Shown one piece after another: positions 21,843 through 34,444 of a DNA stretch of 64,000 bases (the stretch's first letter is position 1; every line of letters starts with the position of its first letter). A model generated the notes under the pieces. That model was not told the origin of the DNA, did not search any database, and saw only the letters and a program-made list of their open reading frames with translations. The stretch is taken from NCBI GenBank assembly GCA_032207245.1, contig CM063507.1:87999109-88063108 (forward strand). The letters are read 5' to 3'. The stretch comes from Pardosa pseudoannulata. Its lineage: Eukaryota; Arthropoda; Arachnida; Araneae; Lycosidae. Position numbers and translations under genes: made by a program.

Positions 21843-24800
21843 ATGGCTCTTCGGTGGTTAAATTCTTTGCTGGCAGGAAAAACCCAACGATTTAACATTT
21901 ATCGTGAGTATTGTAGGTCTGTAAATCCAGAGCAAAGATTAAAAGAAAATCCATATTTCGATAAATATGCTACTAAAATAGCTGAAATGCAAAAGTAAGT
22001 TAAAAAAATACCCTATAGAATGTTTACTTTATAACTATCATTATAACTCACTTAAAATCTCATTCATTAAATTTTATTTATTATGATTAAAATAATTATG
22101 GTACATTTAAGACTGAAAATTTTTTCAGGACTCTTTGTGTAGTAAGTCATTGTTAGCTAAAACTCTCTGGAAGTCTGCACATTAGGTTTTTAGGCTGTAG
22201 ATGTTGAATCCTGAAAACAATGACAATTGTTTAGTAATTAAGATTTAATTATCTTTATTATATAACATTTGAGTTATAAACGCTAGTTACCTTTTTAAAA
22301 CCTAATTATTAATCTTGTGAATTAGAATAATATTTAATAATTTATGGAAGAGAACAGATGAAATCTAATTAAATATTTTATTTTTCACAACATGCATAGT
22401 TAATATTTGATTTTCAAGTTTGTGTTGATATACAGGCTTCAATTTGTGCAAATATATTGTGTGTTGTATTAAACTCACTGCCAAAAGTTAAGCACACAGT
22501 AATAAATGCAGAAAAGTTAACAAATGCCACTTTGACATCAAATGTGGCAGGAAAGTAGAAAATATATTTTTTGCGTAAGAAAGAAATTAACTAAGAGGAA
22601 AAAATATTGAAATTTTATGACTTATAAAATTATGTCGTGTTGGAGTCATAAACAAAAAAATGTATAAAGCCAAAACAAATAATCAAAACCAGCATTGATA
22701 TATGAGTACACTTCACCTGTATACAAAGTTAACAGCAATGGGATAATGCTTTCCTTAAGGCAGTGATAGCTCCTTTATTTTTGCACAAGACTGTTTGAGT
22801 TTGCAATATATGATGAAATGAATTTTTTAATGAATTCAATAATATAATATTAAATACACTTCCAATTCTGAAACTGGAATTAACTGTTTCTAACAAATTT
22901 GTATACTTCAACCTCTCTCTGCATCTGAATTACAGCATCTTCAATTTAGATTAGTTTCTGAAAATTGTTATTTTTCTGTGCATGCTTAACTTTGGCAGTG
23001 TGTGTGGATATTACTGTGGTGCAGCTAAATTTATGATTTAATTCATTTTTCATATTTGTTTAGTTGTGAGTGGTTTGTACTTTGTGATAATAAGGCACTT
23101 TATGATATAGTGTAAAATAATTAGTTATTAATATTGCTGTAGTTATAAGCTTTAATTTAGTTATATATTCTAACTATTATATACTTTATTAATTTATGAA
23201 TTTATTTGTAGGGTTTCACCTGAAAAATTCAAAGAAATGTTAAATGAAAAATTGAAGCCATCAGTTAAAAAAGTTGAAGAAATTAATGAGGAAGTAAAAT
23301 CATCTGGTTTAAGTAAAAATATACCTAGGTTTCATGGTCAGAAGGTGATTTTCATTTTTAATCCATATGTTTTCTTATATATATAAAGAAGATTATGGGT
23401 TTGTATGTCAGGGAACTTTTTCTACAATTTTGTTCCAATCTCAATGACATTTTTTATCCTGAACTTCTTGACAATAGGATGGTCACTTTATTTTGAATTT
23501 TTCTGGGACTTTACTTAATGGAGATATTCCTTAAAACTTCCAAAGCACAAATTTCTTTACCTTTTAAAGTGCACTTTCCAGCAATGCTCCACAAAATGGC
23601 AGTTAGAATGATGTTTGCAAAGAGTTTTATAGTTTAAAATTTCCTTCTTTTCATTCTGGAAGGAAGTAAACTAAACCTACAAAGAGAATAGTAAAGCTTG
23701 ATTATTTTATTTCTCCTTCATGCAATATAATTTTTTCTAAAATTATAATGATTTTTACTAATTTCATGAAATTTATTATTAAAGGTTGATTTTGAAACAT
23801 TTTTAGGAAGCAGATCTTTAAATTTTCCTTTACACATAATTCTTCTAATTGGTACATTCTTGCATCGTTAAAAAGTCCAAAAATGATGTGAAAGCTTTCT
23901 ATCTAGAACTTTTTACTGCAATTTTTTTTATATAAAAAGCTTAAAGTAATATTTGCTTTGTACAAAAACCAAAATGGAACCAATTAGGAGGCCTTGGAAA
24001 CCAATTAGGAGTGGATAAAGCATCAAAACTAGTGTTTTTATTGAAACAGTTACATCCATAATTTGTTGCTTAAAAAATTTTAAAATAATTGTGATTTTTT
24101 GTATTTTTTAAATAAATAGTTTACATTAAATGAATATTTAATTTGTTCTTTAAATTGACATCTTATTTAATTCGCACGATTCAATTACAAAATAACGAAA
24201 TATATTTAGTTTAAAATTTATATATTTAATTTTAGGCAATCAGTGTGTAGAATAAACTAGATAGATAAGATGTTACTTTGTATAAAAACTATTCTATGTA
24301 TATTGCAAAAACATAAAAACACAACAATAATAAAAATAAAAATTTAGAAATAAAATCAAATTTAATCAAATTTATTTGATTTAAATAAAAAAATCTGATT
24401 TAAATCAAATAAATCGGTTTAAAAAAAATCATGATTTGTTTCCAACCCTGGTCTTCCAGTTAATCACTCTCAGAGTGGTGAAGCAGTTAACACATTTGAG
24501 GTAGAGCCAGCCCCTAGTTCTTGTTCCATTAGGCTTGACCAGGAATATCTTCTGTGTTGAACACTCTCTGTTCAATAATTAGAGCACTTTGCTTCCATAC
24601 AAAAAGTGAATGTTCCATGTTCTAATTTTTATAGCCTTCAAGAATTTGCCAGGTTGTCTCCTAAAACAGTTTATTAATGATATATTTTTTTACCTTATAT
24701 TTTTTATGCGTACTTGATATTTCAGTTTTAAAATTTTATGTATTTTTTAAGGATCTTAACCAAATTATGAAGTTGGAAACTTTAGAAGATAAGTCTGCTT

Positions 24801-27800
24801 CAGAAGTTGAAACAGTAAGAATTGTCTTATTCCTTATTCTTGTGTTTAAAAGTGAATGATGTTATTTGCAATAAATAAATCATAGGAATTTTATGTATTC
24901 TCAATGTTCTTTTATATATCTCTTACACAGACAGGAATTTAAGCTTAATCATTCAATTCAGGGTTGAGTGATTTAAATCAGCCCAATTTAAATTGTGATT
25001 TTAAATCAGTTGATTTTTCTAAAAAAAATCACTGATTTAAATCAATTTTTAAAGATTGAATTTTTAAAAGAAAGCTGTTAGTAATAAGCACAACAAGAAA
25101 ATATTGACAACCCAGAGATGCTCCCAGATGGTTTTAGGAGGTTGGTGCACCCTGCCTGTCCTTGTATTATTAAAATAGCAGCGAAGGAAAGAAAAGAATC
25201 TTTTACATTTGCAAATGAATAGTGTTCTCCTGATATTATTCCATTCTCATGAAATTCCTGGGAAAATCTGATTCTTTCTATGAATTCCTTTTTAATGAAG
25301 AAGTGATTAGTAAGATTTCCCCACTCGATTGGTGGAAAAGTCATTTTTTCTCAAGTAAGAATGGAACACCTGGACTAGGCTCTTTATCAGTTGTTGACTG
25401 CAAGGACATCAACTGATTCTATCGAGAGGATTTTTTCAACATAGGGATTAGTGTAATATAAACTTCAAAACAGACTTGGAAACAACAGAGCAGCTAAACA
25501 TGTTTTTATTTACAAGTCATTTAACATTTAATCACTGTCACAAAATAAAAAGTGGGTTATAAAATTTTCATAAAAAATAAAAATTATTGTGATTACTTAG
25601 CCCTTAATCTACCCTCGTCTTTCTAATAATTCTATGGTTGAAATAGTAAAATGTATAAATTAACGTGAAGCATCCTTTATTTAAATTATGATATAGATAA
25701 TTAAGACAAGCAAAAATCTATTGCAGTAATATTTTCTACTGATTTATGTAATTCTTATAAAAAATTTATATTTTAGTTATATGTATTTTTTTATTATATA
25801 TTTTAATTGAATTTAATTTGACTTGTTTAAAGTACCTCAGCAGTTGCAAGCCTGTTTAAATAAAAAAAAATCTGATTTGTTTGATTTAAAAAGAAATTGT
25901 GATTTTTATCAACCCCGATTCAATTTACTGTATTTTGACTGAATTACAGATTTGGAAGCAGTACCACCAGTCTAAAGAGGGACTCTATGCAGTACTACCT
26001 GTAAGAAGAAATTTTTTTTTTTTTTAATTTTATCTAAAAATTATACAATTTCTCAGATTTATTTTGGTGTCTTACTGTCTTTCTATTTATATTTCTAGAA
26101 AGAAGCTTATGCAGAGTTGTATTCCAAACTACAGCAATATCCAATTGTATGTATAAAGTTTTAACTATTCTTGGTTAATAATGGTAACTCAACAAAAAGT
26201 AACTTTTGATCTTGACACATCTGTATTAATAAAAAACATATTGTCTGTTTATCTGGAAAATGTTACACAGAAATTAAGATACTGGGGGAAAATATTACAT
26301 GTTATTAGAGGGTTAAATTAAAATTATCAGTTTTTTCTAACTTTATAATTTCATACATTATCTTTTGAAAAATTTAAAATTAGTATTGTTCTTCCCTCGA
26401 TTTTCTTGTCTATTTAATTATGACATATTTGAATGTTTTCCTGTGATAATTTAATAGTATACTTTTAAATCCTGCCAAACTCTATTACTATTACAAAATG
26501 ACTTTTTTGATGTTGTTTAGGTGTTTAGTTAAAACCTTCATTTGCTTACTCCTTTTGTTTTTAATCCACATGCTAGTTGTTTCAAGCCCAGCCTTTGGTT
26601 AGAGGATGGAAAGTCTCAAATATAGTTTTTAGATTCACTACGATAGATAAATGTAGTAATAAATAAAAATATTAAATAAACCTTGTATGTTGTAGTAGAC
26701 TGTCGACAAATATCAGTTTATTACCAGTAAATAATCTCACTTATAAATATATACATGCACAGTGTTACTTTGAAGCTTACAATTGTTTTACATATTAAAA
26801 TGCATGTGTATCAACAATTTATAACGGTATGACTCAATTATGTATTAAATTTGGCTCCAATAGGTTCACATGTATGGATATGTATAGCAAACAAGCATTT
26901 TTGGAAATTTCATTTTTATATAGCTGCTAATCCTTCATTTACCAAGGAATGGTCTGATTAATTATGGTTTCCAAATTAAGTCAAAATTGAAACTACTTAT
27001 TTTATTATGTTGTATACTAGAAATATAAACAATTTTGAAAACAAAGCAACTCATTTTCATAAAATGCAGCATACAGCAATTGGCGATGAGGATGGGATCC
27101 AAACCCATGCGGGCAAAGCCTGAATGTCCAAAAAAAAAAAAAAAATTGCTGTAGTCATAGTAATTAAATAAAAAGAATTACTTCATCTAATATTTCGGAC
27201 ATAGCACACAATTATTTTTTCAATACATGAACAGAGATGGAAAGAAAACATATATATATATATATACATACAAGCAAAGCAACATTCCAATTCAATCATA
27301 TCTCGCATGACATCAATCATATCGTTACAAATACAATAAGATGCAAAAAATAATGGATAACAGTTTTGTAAGATATAACAATAACACATTTAAATTTAAT
27401 GTTTTTTATAACTTTTAATATAAGTTGAAGAAATAAAAAGCCTGTATTTGGCAGTTGATCTTTGTACTCCACTCACTTAAAAGTAACTACATTTTGGTAA
27501 AGTTATATGATGAGAATCGAGATATGTATAAAGAAAATAAAAATATTATTCATGTAGCATGAATAAAATGCTATATACTTTTAATTTTGCCAAAGATTGG
27601 TTATTCATGGCTGTAGAATAGAATGCAATTGAAAAAAGTAGTGAGATGAAATCAAAAAGAAAAAAATGTGTAATAAATATTTAAATAAATAAATAAATTA
27701 TTTCTTGTATCAAAACATAAAAATTTATTTATACACTGTTAAAATGTTTTATACACTGTTACATATATTAAGTTACTTATAAATATTTCAAGAATCATTC

Positions 27801-30800
27801 CAGGAAAAATGTATACAACATAGGGTCATCAAATTGGGCGAAGAGAAAAAAATTATTTTATCTTCATTATGATCTTGAAATTCAATTCATTTGACCCGTC
27901 TAAAGCCTTCCTAGGGTTCACCTGAATCACCATGCAAGATTTCAAAATCTGTCCAACCATTTAGGAATGCTTACCAAGCATATAAATACACATACAAAGG
28001 ATTTCATTTCTATAGATGTATCATATAACAAAATATTTTATAGAATCTTCTCTATTGTCAACTAAATGGGACCAAAATCAAGTACGAATGTATCGTTTGG
28101 GTGTAAAATTCACATACAAAGTGTTTTTCACCTAACTTATTGATTTAAAAATTATTGTTCCATTATTAAAAAACACAGTTTAAAAATTTTGCTTTGTTTT
28201 GACATAGAACATTCTAAAATATTAAAAAAAAAATTTTTTTTATTGTTGATTCTGTATGTTATATGCATTTATTTGAGTCAGATTTATATTTCTGTACTAT
28301 CTAGTGGCAAGCTACTTTTCTAGGCAGATTAGAAATGAAATAAAGGAATGCTGTGTAGTTTTATTTTATTTGTTATTAATAATATCATATTTTTGAATTG
28401 CTTGTAATATATATTTTATGACTATTTGATTCAGTTTGTGTTTCCATTGCCGAGAGCTCAAGGCTACGAATTTATGATGCTCCAATTTCAGGAACATAGT
28501 TGTTATTTTACATCTTTACTCAATTTCCAGGTAAGGGGTTTTGTGCTATCGTGTAATATTTATTGGTTATAACTGTAGCTGTACATGTGCATGTAATTTA
28601 AGAATATTTATTGAAAATAAAATATAAAAATTTATTAATAAAAAAAGATTAAAACGTGTCCAATTTTTGTGCTTCATCAATCATTCATTTTAATTTTTTA
28701 TTATTTAGAAAATTTTATAGTGAGAGAATGAGATGAAAATCAGCTGTTATCCTCTTAAATCTCTTATTACAATGCTATTTCCAACATGTTAGTTTGGGCA
28801 GAAGTTATTTAACAAAATGCTATAAAATTAAAAAAAAAAAACGTTTATCATAATACAACAGTCAGTAGCTTTTGAATAATATCAATTATAATTTTTAATT
28901 AATCATTAGTTTTCTCAAAGTAATATACAGTCTGTATCGGTTCTATGGTCAACTCAGCGATCCAGAAAAATTGGACCCTATAAGCAGGGTGACCCTATAT
29001 GCAGAACAATACATCCCTATTGTGCATATACTGTGGATTTTTAACCCATAACAGAAGAGCCTTTTTCACATTCTCATAAAGTGACAAGTGCTGACATTTT
29101 CTTTCCTAATCACTCATTTCAACACTTGAGGACCAAAATTTGGCAGCTAAAATATTGTTTAATATCGTCCGGGGAATCGAATTTGATTTGGTGAAAGTAG
29201 CCTTTAAAATATTAGATTTTTAAAATTTTTCAATCCATTCATTTTTGACAGCAAATGACACATTCTTTCTTTTCAAAGCCACAATTAAAAAATGAACTTT
29301 CTTATTTGTGACGTAGATCCAAATGAAACAAAATGTTCCTTTGCTTGTTTCGTCTCAATTTCAACTTAAGCAGGGAGAGATCCCTTCGACCTATAAACAG
29401 GCAGATGTCCACCTCTTGCAGGGGGGCAAGAGAAGCGAAAGAGGTGATGTCTACACAAACAAGAAAGGGGGAAAGGGAGGGAAATAAAGGCTTGAATTCG
29501 GGTCTTCTCCGATTTCGCACTGACTTCTTAAAGAAACGGGAATTTGTTGAAAACATGAAACTGACCCTATAATTGATAACAAGAAAAGGACTGTATAAGT
29601 GATGCACTTTAACAAGTGTTCCCTATTAAGTTAGACAGTGCTTTAGAAAACTGACCCTATAAGCAGGTAGGTATATAGCCAGATCTGATTGTAACCGTTT
29701 TTAGGTAATAATTTATAAATATCGGAATTTAAAAAATATTTTTAAACTTAAATTTCATTTTCTAGTTTATAAAAATTTTTAAATTTTAGAGAAAAAATAC
29801 CATTGTAACTTTGTTTTTACTTCTCTCCAAAATTTAACTTATATAATATCATATTTTTTAAATGGGAGAGGTAGCAAATTTTGTATATGCTCCAGGCAGC
29901 AGAAAACTTATGCTATGCTGCTGTGAAGACGAACACAAATCTCTTTCCAAAATTGTTTTTTTATACTGGATGGTGATGTTAGAAGCAAAGCAGACTTTTT
30001 GCCAGAGATGTGTGTAGGGGGGGGGGCTCCAGTCCCCAAAATGCTGGAGTTTACTGTATTGTATTTTATCATTGAAATAAAAGTGTGTATTCAAATATAA
30101 AATTTCATTTTGATATTTTTGCTCTAAATTGTTTTATACATTTACTGAAATATATTACACAAGTTTGTGCAAAGATTTTTGGATGTATATATTTAATTTT
30201 ACATATATTTTGATGTAATTATTATTATTATTAAATATTTTTTTTGTAGTTGAAAATAGTAAAACATGAGGGATAAAAGCTCCTTGCTGTTTGATTACCA
30301 ACCCTTTCCCTGCAAAAACCTAAATCCTAGATACATCCCTGTCAGAAGCACTAAATGTAACTCAAGTTTAACCCTTTCACAGTTTCATTTTTTTCAAAAA
30401 AATGTCACACTTTTTTTTGTTCATTTTACATTTTTAAGTAAAGATATGTTATTAAAATTAATATTTCTAATATTTTTAAGAATTTATTACAACTTTTTTT
30501 CTTTTCTATTAGCATCATAGAACTGAAGTTTACCTTTAGTCTTATCGATATCCTTGTTAATTTTTGAAATCCCAGTGAAATCCAATATAGGAAGCATATC
30601 CGAAGAATTATCGCAATTAATTTTAAAAAATGGTCTTGCTTGACCGATTTCGTCTATACTACTATCAAAGTCACTACTATCCAGGTCATCTAGTCAACTT
30701 TCGCTACTATCAGTGACAGATAATTCGGTTTCTGATTCCGAGTCACACTTCGAATCGCGAGAAATGAGCTCCATACGCTCTAAATTATCCATTATTTAAA

Positions 30801-33800
30801 AGTAAAAATATATTATTCAACTCTTACATCAATAAAATTATCAGGCAGTAAGTAAAATATAACCAGAAAGCTATACACTGAAAGGTAACAATTCGTCTTC
30901 TGATTCAAAAAATGCAAAAAAACCTGCACTTTTGAACCAATCAGAGTAGAGGTTTGGTTTGGTTTTGGAGTGCTACGGTCTACTTTTTGCAACATGAGGG
31001 CTCATGAGACTGGGACATACAGCTTAAAGCCAATTCTGAATGGCTACGAACAACCATGACACTGTGGGATTTGAACCCACGAACTCTGGTACCGAAGGCC
31101 AGTTCCCTAACCAATCGGCCATCATTTGGCTCCAATCAGAGTAGAAAATACAATAGACTGCAAACTATCATTTACTGGACAACTATTGCCATCTATATGA
31201 ATAATATGTTACTAAAACTGGAAAAAATATGGCTGAAACAGTGCAAGTGACATAGATATCAGATTGCCCATATGCTGTACGGGCAAATCAGTAAAGGCCC
31301 GACAGCTGTGGCCGTATGGGCAAAACAGGGAAGGGGTTAAGTGTTAAGCACTTCAAACTATCATAATATTCATTTAGCAATTATTGTACTAAATCTAGAT
31401 TATTTGTAGTACTATTATTGATTATTTTATGTAATTTACCCTACTTGCATATATATATTCCATATTATTTATAATGTCCTTTCTGTAATTTGACTCTAAT
31501 TTAATTTCTTTCTTTAGGCTTTTAAAGAAAATGCTCCAGTTTCTTTGACTGTTACTTATTTTACTGAACTTGCAGATAAAAAAGGTAAACTGAACTTATG
31601 CAATAAAAGGTTTACAAATTACTGTTTCATCCCATTTACTACCGTTTCATAAAAATGATTTGATTTAAAAATGATTGATGAAAATTTTTTCTACTTCATG
31701 CATAGAAGTAGGTCGTTGAGAGATCTAACTTTTTTTGCAATCTGAATGTGGGAATTATTTTCTACTTCTTTTAAAATTATTAGTTTCTGGTCAATAGATA
31801 AAGCCTTATGTTTTAATACTCATAAAGGCATATTTAAAATATGAGTTAATTTAAACCTGTAATATCCTTTAGGAACTTTTTGATGCTGTATTAATTCGTA
31901 AATTAATTTCTTTGTGTGTTGAGGCCTGTAAAGAAAAAGCTAAAATGGATCTTTAACTAATGCTTGCCTTCAATAGCAATACTGAATCTTAAAAAACTAA
32001 AATGAATCTGAGGGGTGACAGAATGACAAAAAGGTTCTATTAGTGTGAGAATACACTCTTTTGTAAGTGTATTCACGAATAAAAAGTTTCTGCTTACTAC
32101 CATAATTTTGCACGTATAGTCTGCAAACTATCTGTGTTTAAAAAGAAAATTTCTTCAGCTGTGGACTATCTGCTGGTTGTTCATTTCTCAAATCATCAAA
32201 ATCAGAAGAAGGGGGAGGGAAAGCACTTCGTGTGAATGGCCAATGATCAAATGTAAACAAAAGCACTACTTACGAGCCTCCAAGAAAACATTGTATCGTA
32301 TCGGTAATAAACCATGATAAAAAATACAATTCATAAAGCAGAACGAATCAGTAGTATCCAGTAGCATAATCTTAAATTGTGTCCTAGAGTATGGGAAAAT
32401 ATTGATAGTCACTATTTACAGCTCCAATTGATGACATTGAGTGGATCGGTTCAAGATTGAAGGTTGAAGGTCAAAAGCCATTTGACCACAAGGATCACTC
32501 ATGACAGAGTGTTTTGTTTTTAGAGTTTTGATTTGCGGTCATATTGGTCATTTATTATGTCTTTCAAATATTGTCGCAGTTTAACTGCTGATTTCAAGAT
32601 GAAAGTCATTCAGAGGGTCGACATTAAGGTCGATGAGAAAGTAGTAAGAAATGGGCGCAAACAAAAGGAAACATTAAAAATAGGAGAAGAAAGCAATCCA
32701 ATCGTTGTGGAAAAATACAATAGTATGCATTACAATACGATTTCCACAGCTGAATTCTCGAAAAGAGAACTGTAGGCTGCTCTGTCTCTTCCATTAAAAT
32801 TCGTCTCTGAGGCTATAGCAGAAGAAATGATTTCAAATTTTAAAGGTGGAATTGAGTCTAATCCCGACTTTTTGACCCTCTACTGTACTTGGGTTTTTAT
32901 TCTTAAAATGATTTGATAGTGTCCTACTAAAATACATATTTTTGCATATATAGTCTGTAGATTATCTGATGGTTTACGAAATATTTTAAATAAAAAATTG
33001 CACCCACAGACTATATGCTGGTGCAGACTATATGTGCGAAATTATGGTACTATAGAAAAATAGTGGAGGGGTTACTTTTCCCCACAAAATTCATTGGTCT
33101 CAGATTACTTACTTGGGACCCACCTATCATAAATGTTAAAAGCTCTGGGAATGTAAAAGATGATTCTTGAAGTAAGAAGTTACTGGAGATATCCCAATTC
33201 CACGGACAATGGTGTATTTCTCACCTCCTTTTGTGATCTCTGTTTTGCACAGAAGGGGAATCCTGTTTCTGCTGGCTCAAAAATTAAGATCCACAATAAC
33301 AGTTTTAAGGCTGGTTCCATGGAGAAACAGCCTTAAGTAGGAAAGGGTTTAAGAGCAAAACTTCTTAAAAGGGAAATTTGACAATTATTGACATATGGTA
33401 AAAATTGGGAACAGAAATATAACATCTCAAGCGGGTTTCATTGTATATGCATGAAAGTATTTTTTGTACGTTATATATCTATATAAACCTACAAAAAAAT
33501 ATTTTAAAATATTATTTCTAAATAAAAATAATAATTCTAATAAAATAATTCTAATTGCAAAATTTTTTTGATGCACATAGATTTAGTTGTGAACATAATT
33601 TATTTGTAACTGTTCCTTTTTTCTGTCTTAGGAATTGTCTTAATGAGAGGAGAATATGATGACAAAAGTTTGGTATGTTATTATTGAATAGTTTTTTTAT
33701 CATGGCCAATAATTATATATAATTTAGTTTTATATTTAACTTTATTTTTAATAAACCTTTGTTTAAATGGTTTACATTTTATTATTCATCAAAGATCACA

Positions 33801-34386
33801 GAGGGTCCCCATTCTTGTTACAGTTTTAAGCACTGCAGTTGATTTTTGAAAGAACAAGTCATTAAACAACCATGACCTACTGCTTAGTCCATCCCAAACA
33901 ACTATGAAAAGTGGGTTTGGAACCTAAAGACTATGATGCCAAAAGGCAGTAGCCTACCTAATCAACTGCTGTAGTTAATAAACAAAGAGCAATTATACAA
34001 ATATTTTCTGTAATATTAAGAAAATGATCAGAATCGTTCCTAGTGAGAACATACGATACATAAAATATTTTATTGCCAGCCATTAAAATGAAGGCACTAT
34101 CGTTGGTAAGAAAAAAAAATTATCTCTCTCTCTAATATTAAACAACAAAGACAGTGTATATGACTAAAAGTTTGTAAAAGCTATTATTGTTATGTTAATG
34201 TACTACACTATATTTTATTGTTTTCAGAAAGTGCACGAAGCCCAGTGCCTAGCCAATCAGCTGCAACTTTATTATGGAAGTAAAGATGGAAAAAAGGAAA
34301 ATTTACTCTGGACTTTCAACAAAAAACCAGAGTCCTTTAGACACATGGATCTAATATCAAATTTTGAATATGACTTAGGAAAGTGA
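21843..34386 (+). CDS. ATPAF1: ATP synthase F1 assembly factor 1 (ATPAF1/Atp11), nine exons
   Basis: Exons: 21843-21994, 23212-23344, 24752-24814, 25950-26000, 26099-26146, 28435-28530, 31518-31584, 33632-33672, 34228-34386. All introns are GT-AG and the phases join without a break into 269 residues. ATPAF1 is a mitochondrial matrix chaperone that binds the F1 beta subunit and prevents its aggregation during ATP synthase assembly. Diagnostic segments are LNQIMKLETLEDKSASEVET, IWKQYHQSKEGLYAVLP, FVFPLPRAQGYEFMMLQFQE, VSLTVTYFTELADKKGIVLM and HEAQCLANQLQLYYG. The N-terminus (MALRWLNSLLAGKTQRFNIYREYC) is basic and suits a mitochondrial presequence. The start is the first ATG in frame. The protein is somewhat shorter than the vertebrate form, mostly at the N-terminus. 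Introns hold hAT, pogo, piggyBac and SINE relics. A polyadenylation signal lies about 50 bases after the stop. Confidence 0.95.
24140..24450. mobile_element. Truncated hAT-like repeat (GATTTAAAT/CCAACCCTG end) in ATPAF1 intron 2
   Basis: The block at 24231-24345 matches, in reverse complement, 63540-63655 (shared runs such as AATCAGTGTGTAGAATA and CTAGATAGATAAGATGTTAC). It ends with overlapping AAATCAAAT motifs and CCAACCCTG at 24442-24450, the same terminus type as the complete hAT at 24959-25917. No left end or target duplication was found. Confidence 0.55.
24959..25917 (+). mobile_element. hAT element with 8-bp target duplication in ATPAF1 intron 3
   Basis: Termini are CAGGGTTGA (left) and CAACCCCG (right, complement CGGGGTTG). 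The flanking 8-bp duplication ATTCAATT is perfect (24951-24958 and 25918-25925). Subterminal GATTTAAATC-type motifs cluster at both ends. Between about 25405 and 25520 the plus strand encodes a broken hAT C-terminal domain (STDSIERIFST, stop, then YKLQNRLGNNRAAKHVFIYK), so this copy derives from a coding element. The right boundary lies only 32 bases before exon 4 of ATPAF1, so the pre-exon acceptor region is now a short strip of original DNA. Confidence 0.85.
25918..28434. other. ATPAF1 introns 4-5 with minor repeat fragments
   Basis: Apart from exons 4 and 5, the region is AT-rich. At 27080-27125 a tRNA-like arm on the reverse strand (GCATGGGTTTGGATCCC) abuts an A-run, probably a SINE scrap. 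A (TA)n tract lies at 27251-27266. At about 27795-28010 there is moderately GC-richer sequence (CCATGCAAGATTTCAAAATC then CATATAAATACACATAC) that resembles the 3' tail of a retroelement; that assignment is weak. Confidence 0.35.
28930..29660 (-). mobile_element. Degenerate pogo/Tigger-like element, copy 2
   Basis: This matches the element at 1438-2040 in opposite orientation (shared GATTTTTAAAATTTTTCAATCC-type block, CGTCCGGGGAATCGAATT, and GACCCTATA motifs at both ends). The reverse strand carries the same remnant of the transposase DNA-binding region, with several stops. GACCCTATA repeats recur at 28974-29002, 29562-29572 and 29651-29660. It lies in ATPAF1 intron 6. Confidence 0.6.
30372..31336 (-). 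mobile_element. piggyBac element relic (element E) with a SINE inserted
   Basis: TTAA lies at 30368-30371 and 31337-31340. TIRs are CCCTTTCACAGTTT (left) and CCCCTTCCCTGTTT (right, reverse complement). The reverse strand from ATG at 30792 reads MDNLERMELISRDSKCDSES, an acidic Ser/Asp-rich stretch with one stop (SES, stop, LDDLDSSDFDSS), then ARPFFKINCDNSSDMLPILD and FTGISKINKDIDK. An acidic N-terminus followed by an FTG motif is the start of piggyBac transposases; the catalytic domain is gone. A tRNA-derived SINE with clean target duplications is nested at 30951-31131. Confidence 0.7.
30951..31131 (-). mobile_element. tRNA-derived SINE family 1, copy 1
   Basis: It is flanked by the perfect 14-bp duplication CCAATCAGAGTAGA (30937-30950 and 31132-31145). 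On the reverse strand it begins GAGCCAAATGATGGCCGATT, with box A GGCCGATTGGTTAGG and box B GTGGGTTCAAATCCCAC, i.e. a tRNA-like head of about 75 bases. A unique tail follows (TTCGTAGCCATTCAGAATTG, GGCTTTAAGCTGTATGTCCC), ending in CCAAACC repeats rather than poly-A. A second copy lies at 57976-58153. Confidence 0.85.
32100..33047 (+). mobile_element. Nonautonomous pogo-type element (Brinker-like DNA-binding remnant), copy 1
   Basis: TIRs are CCATAATTTTGCACGTATAG (left) and CCATAATTTCGCACATATAG (right, reverse complement), flanked by TA. Within the frame at 32533-32775, MSFKYCRSLTADFKMKVIQR followed by KVVRNGRKQKETLKIGEES is the Brinker/CENP-B-type helix-turn-helix start of pogo transposases. 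A stop at 32773 and loss of the DDE domain follow. A second copy with the same overall deletion lies at 53017-53936. Located in ATPAF1 intron 7. Confidence 0.75.
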
Positions 34387-34438
34387 AATGAAGTGCTCTG
34401 TTTTTATGCTGCTCATCAATTAATATGTATTTAGGAAC

Positions 34439-34444
34439 AATAAA
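34439..34444 (+). terminator. ATPAF1 polyadenylation signal
   Basis: AATAAA lies 52 bases after the TGA. It is the first canonical signal in the 3' UTR. Confidence 0.7.

Noticed and set aside
27080..27125. tRNA gene fragment
   Set aside because: Only one arm plus an A-run is visible; kept only as a possible SINE scrap.
29302..29607. 101-residue minus-strand frame as a gene
   Set aside because: It lies in the pogo-like repeat also found at 1438-2040 and matches no domain.
30990..31131. Functional tRNA gene on the reverse strand
   Set aside because: Strong A and B boxes, but it is the head of a longer unit flanked by target duplications and repeated at 57976, so a SINE.
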